NCBI GenBank assembly: GCA_030613745.1
Contig: JAUWLK010000033.1
Coordinates: forward strand, 1 to 16,078
Direction: 5' to 3'
Source of the DNA: Flavobacteriaceae bacterium
Lineage (GTDB): Bacteria; Bacteroidota; Bacteroidia; Flavobacteriales; Flavobacteriaceae
Length of the DNA stretch: 16,078 bases
Each line of letters begins with the position of its first letter. Position 1 is the first letter of the stretch. The notes under the pieces were generated by a model, which was given only the letters and a program-made list of their open reading frames with translations, made no database searches and was not told the DNA's origin. The position numbers were made by a program, and so were the translations under genes. This document shows positions 13,830-16,078 of this stretch, in pieces.

Positions 13830-16078
13830 TTAAAAAATATACCTAAATGTAGCTTTGATCAAATATGTATTATTTGGTTTTTGCTGTATTATTTCTTTAT
13901 CTATACTTTCAAATAAACCAGCGTTTGGATCTCCAAAACCGGTTGTTCCTTGTGACCACACTAAAAATATCTCTGAGCCTGGAATATATTCCCATCTCAA
14001 AACTAAATTAGATCTGAATTGTACAAAAGCAAAATCCGGTTCACCGAAAGAATAATCAGTATTTCCATCTTTATTTTCATCTATATAATATACCCCTTCA
14101 TCAAATGAAATCTGATTTTCATCGTACAATTTAAATCTATCATTCAAATCATTTGCTACTGGATTTGTGATATGATTAAAATTTGAATAATTTCCTGTTG
14201 AAACAAACGGTTCTGCATAATATTGAATTGATAAGTTTGGATTTATAGTATAATTAATGCGTATTGAAGTACTAAAAGTTTGATTATCAATTTCAGCCGT
14301 TATATATCTTGGATCTCCGTTAAAATTTTCTTCAGTAACATATTGTGTTTTATTTGGATTGTAAGAAAATTCAGGATTTATAGAAATATTTAAAGCATTG
14401 GTAGGCTGATAACTCAATCTTGTTTCAAATTTTAAAAATGAAAAATGGTTTTGCTGTGCTTGAGAAAAAACATAACCTAGAGTAAATCTGAGTTTTTTTC
14501 TAGAATCTGATCCAAAATACCACCAATTTGCAAACTCATCTGAAAAACGAAATCTGGGTCCACCACGTAATGATGTATTTGAATAAATTCTGGGTTTATA
14601 AATTAAACCTATATCTGTCCACCAATTATTTTTAAATTGTACGTGTGAAGAAGCTCTAAATTGAAGCCTGTTGTAATTTCCATCAAAATCATAAGTAGTA
14701 AATTGTTGAAAATTTCCATCAATTTTTCTAAAAATGCCAAAAGGTTTTAAAGTTTGATAGTGAAGGTTGATATATTGTTGCAACTCATCTGCCTGACGTA
14801 AAAATCCTATATCATTTAACTCTAATTCTGGAGAACGCCAAGTAAAACCGCCATTATAGCTCCAGTTACCGCTACCATTTTTTCCTGCTTCAATTTTTCC
14901 TCCTGTGCCTGTTAACGAAGTTCTATTAGGGTCTACACTAACATGTTTTGCGTCAACGCGCTGAAATAAATGGGTAAGTGATTCTTGTGTATTAGTTATA
15001 GCTTCTTTACTTCCTTGCACATTACTTACTATAAAATTTCCTTCAACATAATATTTTCTGCTTTTCCATTGGTGCTTAAAATCAAGTCCGCCTGTATAAG
15101 CTTTTTGTCTTAAAAAATCTAAGTTTCCTTCAATTTTTCTATTTGTAGCAGTGAAAATCCCTCCAACAAATGTGTTTTTATTATTAAAATCTTTTTGTAA
15201 CCTACCAACAAAATAATTGGTTAAAGGCTCTACCAATTCTTCTCTTTTATCACCATTGTTATCAATTTCAGCATATTCTTTTGCTGTAACACTTTCTAAA
15301 ATACCAATTGACCATCCATTTTTTGTTTTTCCACTAAACTTTGCTGCTCCTAAAATTGTAGTATTACTTGGTTGGTCAGAAAATTCTATTCCTGAATTAT
15401 CAGGGTAACCTTGTGGACTTCGACCTATACGTCTTGAATAAAATATGTTGTCTTGATTATCTGCAAATTGATAATTGAAAATATTTTTATTTTCAACAAA
15501 AAAAGGACGTTGTTCTTCAAAAAAAATTTGAAATCCATCTAATGAAATCGCAGCGGGATCTGCCTCAACTTGTCCAAAATCAGGATTGATAGTAAAATCT
15601 AAAGTTAAATCATTGGTAATACCAATTTTCCCATCTAAACCACCATTAAAAGTAAAATCATCTCCATCTCGAAATGGGTTATTATCTTCTTTCGGGTAAG
15701 AATCATACTGAGCTAAAAGATAGGGTTGAATTTCAATCTGCTTTTGAGGCTCTAAGTTTATTAAGCCATGTAATTCCCCAAACTCACTCACCCACCCTGG
15801 AGCATCTAGCGGGATTCTTTGCCAAACAGAACGTTCTTCTTCTCTAAATAATCTTCGCATAAATTGAAATCCCCAAACCTGTTCTTCGCTTTTTCCAAAC
15901 CTAAGCTGACTCAAAGGAATTTTTAATTCAGCTGTCCAACCTTTATCGTCAATATTAGTTTTTGTATACCAAATAGGATTCCAGCTTTCATCAAAATTCT
16001 CACCATTTTCAGAAATGGCTTCATCACCTTTTACCCCTGCAGCGGTTGTAGTAAATGAAAAAGCAGTACGTAAATCAT
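13830..16078 (-). CDS. DUF5916 outer-membrane protein with CBM9-like N-terminal domain (5' end outside window)
   Basis: The frame is open from the right edge (16076) to the stop at 13830-13832, giving about 748 residues of a longer protein. A TTG at 15914 is internal, because the upstream codons continue the family sequence (DLRTAFSFTTTAAGVKGDEA, then WNPIWYTKTNID and GWTAELKIPLSQLRFG). This is the end of the CBM9-like beta-sandwich. The DUF5916 part follows, with its hallmark FGQVEADPAAISLDGFQIFF and EEQRPFFVENKNIF, and then alternating aromatic beta-strands ending in RYIF, typical of an outer-membrane beta-barrel with a C-terminal aromatic. The function of the family is not established; a role in surface glycan binding or transport is inferred from the domain pairing. 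The signal peptide would lie outside the window. The stop codon directly abuts that of polA. Confidence 0.9.
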   Translation of the reverse strand, partial: DLRTAFSFTTTAAGVKGDEAISENGENFDESWNPIWYTKTNIDDKGWTAELKIPLSQLRFGKSEEQVWGFQFMRRLFREEERSVWQRIPLDAPGWVSEFGELHGLINLEPQKQIEIQPYLLAQYDSYPKEDNNPFRDGDDFTFNGGLDGKIGITNDLTLDFTINPDFGQVEADPAAISLDGFQIFFEEQRPFFVENKNIFNYQFADNQDNIFYSRRIGRSPQGYPDNSGIEFSDQPSNTTILGAAKFSGKTKNGWSIGILESVTAKEYAEIDNNGDKREELVEPLTNYFVGRLQKDFNNKNTFVGGIFTATNRKIEGNLDFLRQKAYTGGLDFKHQWKSRKYYVEGNFIVSNVQGSKEAITNTQESLTHLFQRVDAKHVSVDPNRTSLTGTGGKIEAGKNGSGNWSYNGGFTWRSPELELNDIGFLRQADELQQYINLHYQTLKPFGIFRKIDGNFQQFTTYDFDGNYNRLQFRASSHVQFKNNWWTDIGLIYKPRIYSNTSLRGGPRFRFSDEFANWWYFGSDSRKKLRFTLGYVFSQAQQNHFSFLKFETRLSYQPTNALNISINPEFSYNPNKTQYVTEENFNGDPRYITAEIDNQTFSTSIRINYTINPNLSIQYYAEPFVSTGNYSNFNHITNPVANDLNDRFKLYDENQISFDEGVYYIDENKDGNTDYSFGEPDFAFVQFRSNLVLRWEYIPGSEIFLVWSQGTTGFGDPNAGLFESIDKEIIQQKPNNTYLIKATFRYIF

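Noticed and set aside
15900..15914. A TTG start for the DUF5916 gene at 15914
   Set aside because: Codons upstream of it up to the window edge continue the typical CBM9-like domain without a stop, so the true start is beyond 16078.

Overview
The window is an AT-rich chromosomal segment from a member of the Bacteroidota, most likely the Flavobacteriia. The evidence is consistent across the window: the protein families (a DUF2723 GT-C membrane protein, a DUF5916/CBM9-like outer-membrane protein, a flavobacterial-type PolA and an M1 peptidase C-terminus), the Bacteroidota promoter signature TTTG-N19-TAnnTTTG found intact upstream of both rimP and the tRNA gene, the near absence of Shine-Dalgarno sequences, and a tRNA gene with no encoded CCA. 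No phage, plasmid, CRISPR or transposase gene is visible, so this is core genome.

Layout. Positions 1-277 hold the end of an M1 peptidase gene (+). A bidirectional terminator separates it from the converging (-) strand operon rimP-nusA-infB (4900 down to 345), which encodes a 30S maturation factor, a transcription elongation/termination factor and initiation factor IF-2. The operon has a clear promoter and a GC-rich hairpin in the rimP leader. Divergent from rimP is a two-domain universal stress protein (5059-5889, +) with its own terminator. The 625-base stretch that follows contains an unlisted 52-codon small ORF (+) and a tRNA-Gln(UUG) gene (-) with promoter and terminator. Next comes a two-gene unit (+): a 1027-residue DUF2723 membrane protein whose stop codon directly abuts the start of a NodB-type polysaccharide deacetylase; both probably act on envelope glycans. 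A (-) strand thioredoxin-fold protein without any cysteine follows. Then come polA (+), and converging on it, stop to stop with no spacer, a DUF5916 outer-membrane protein gene (-) that runs off the right edge.

Points worth a second look. (1) The deacetylase gene carries an in-frame, GC-richer insert built around two perfect inverted repeats, resembling a mobile palindromic element that has become protein-coding. (2) PolA has lost the Exo I glutamate and the Exo III aspartate of its proofreading domain, while its 5' nuclease and polymerase motifs are intact. (3) The thioredoxin-like protein has Glu-Gly-Glu-Asn where CGPC should be. (4) The rimP leader hairpin is a candidate regulatory structure, and the longest rimP reading frame (TTG start) reads straight through it and is probably wrong. 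No wholly new multi-gene system was found.
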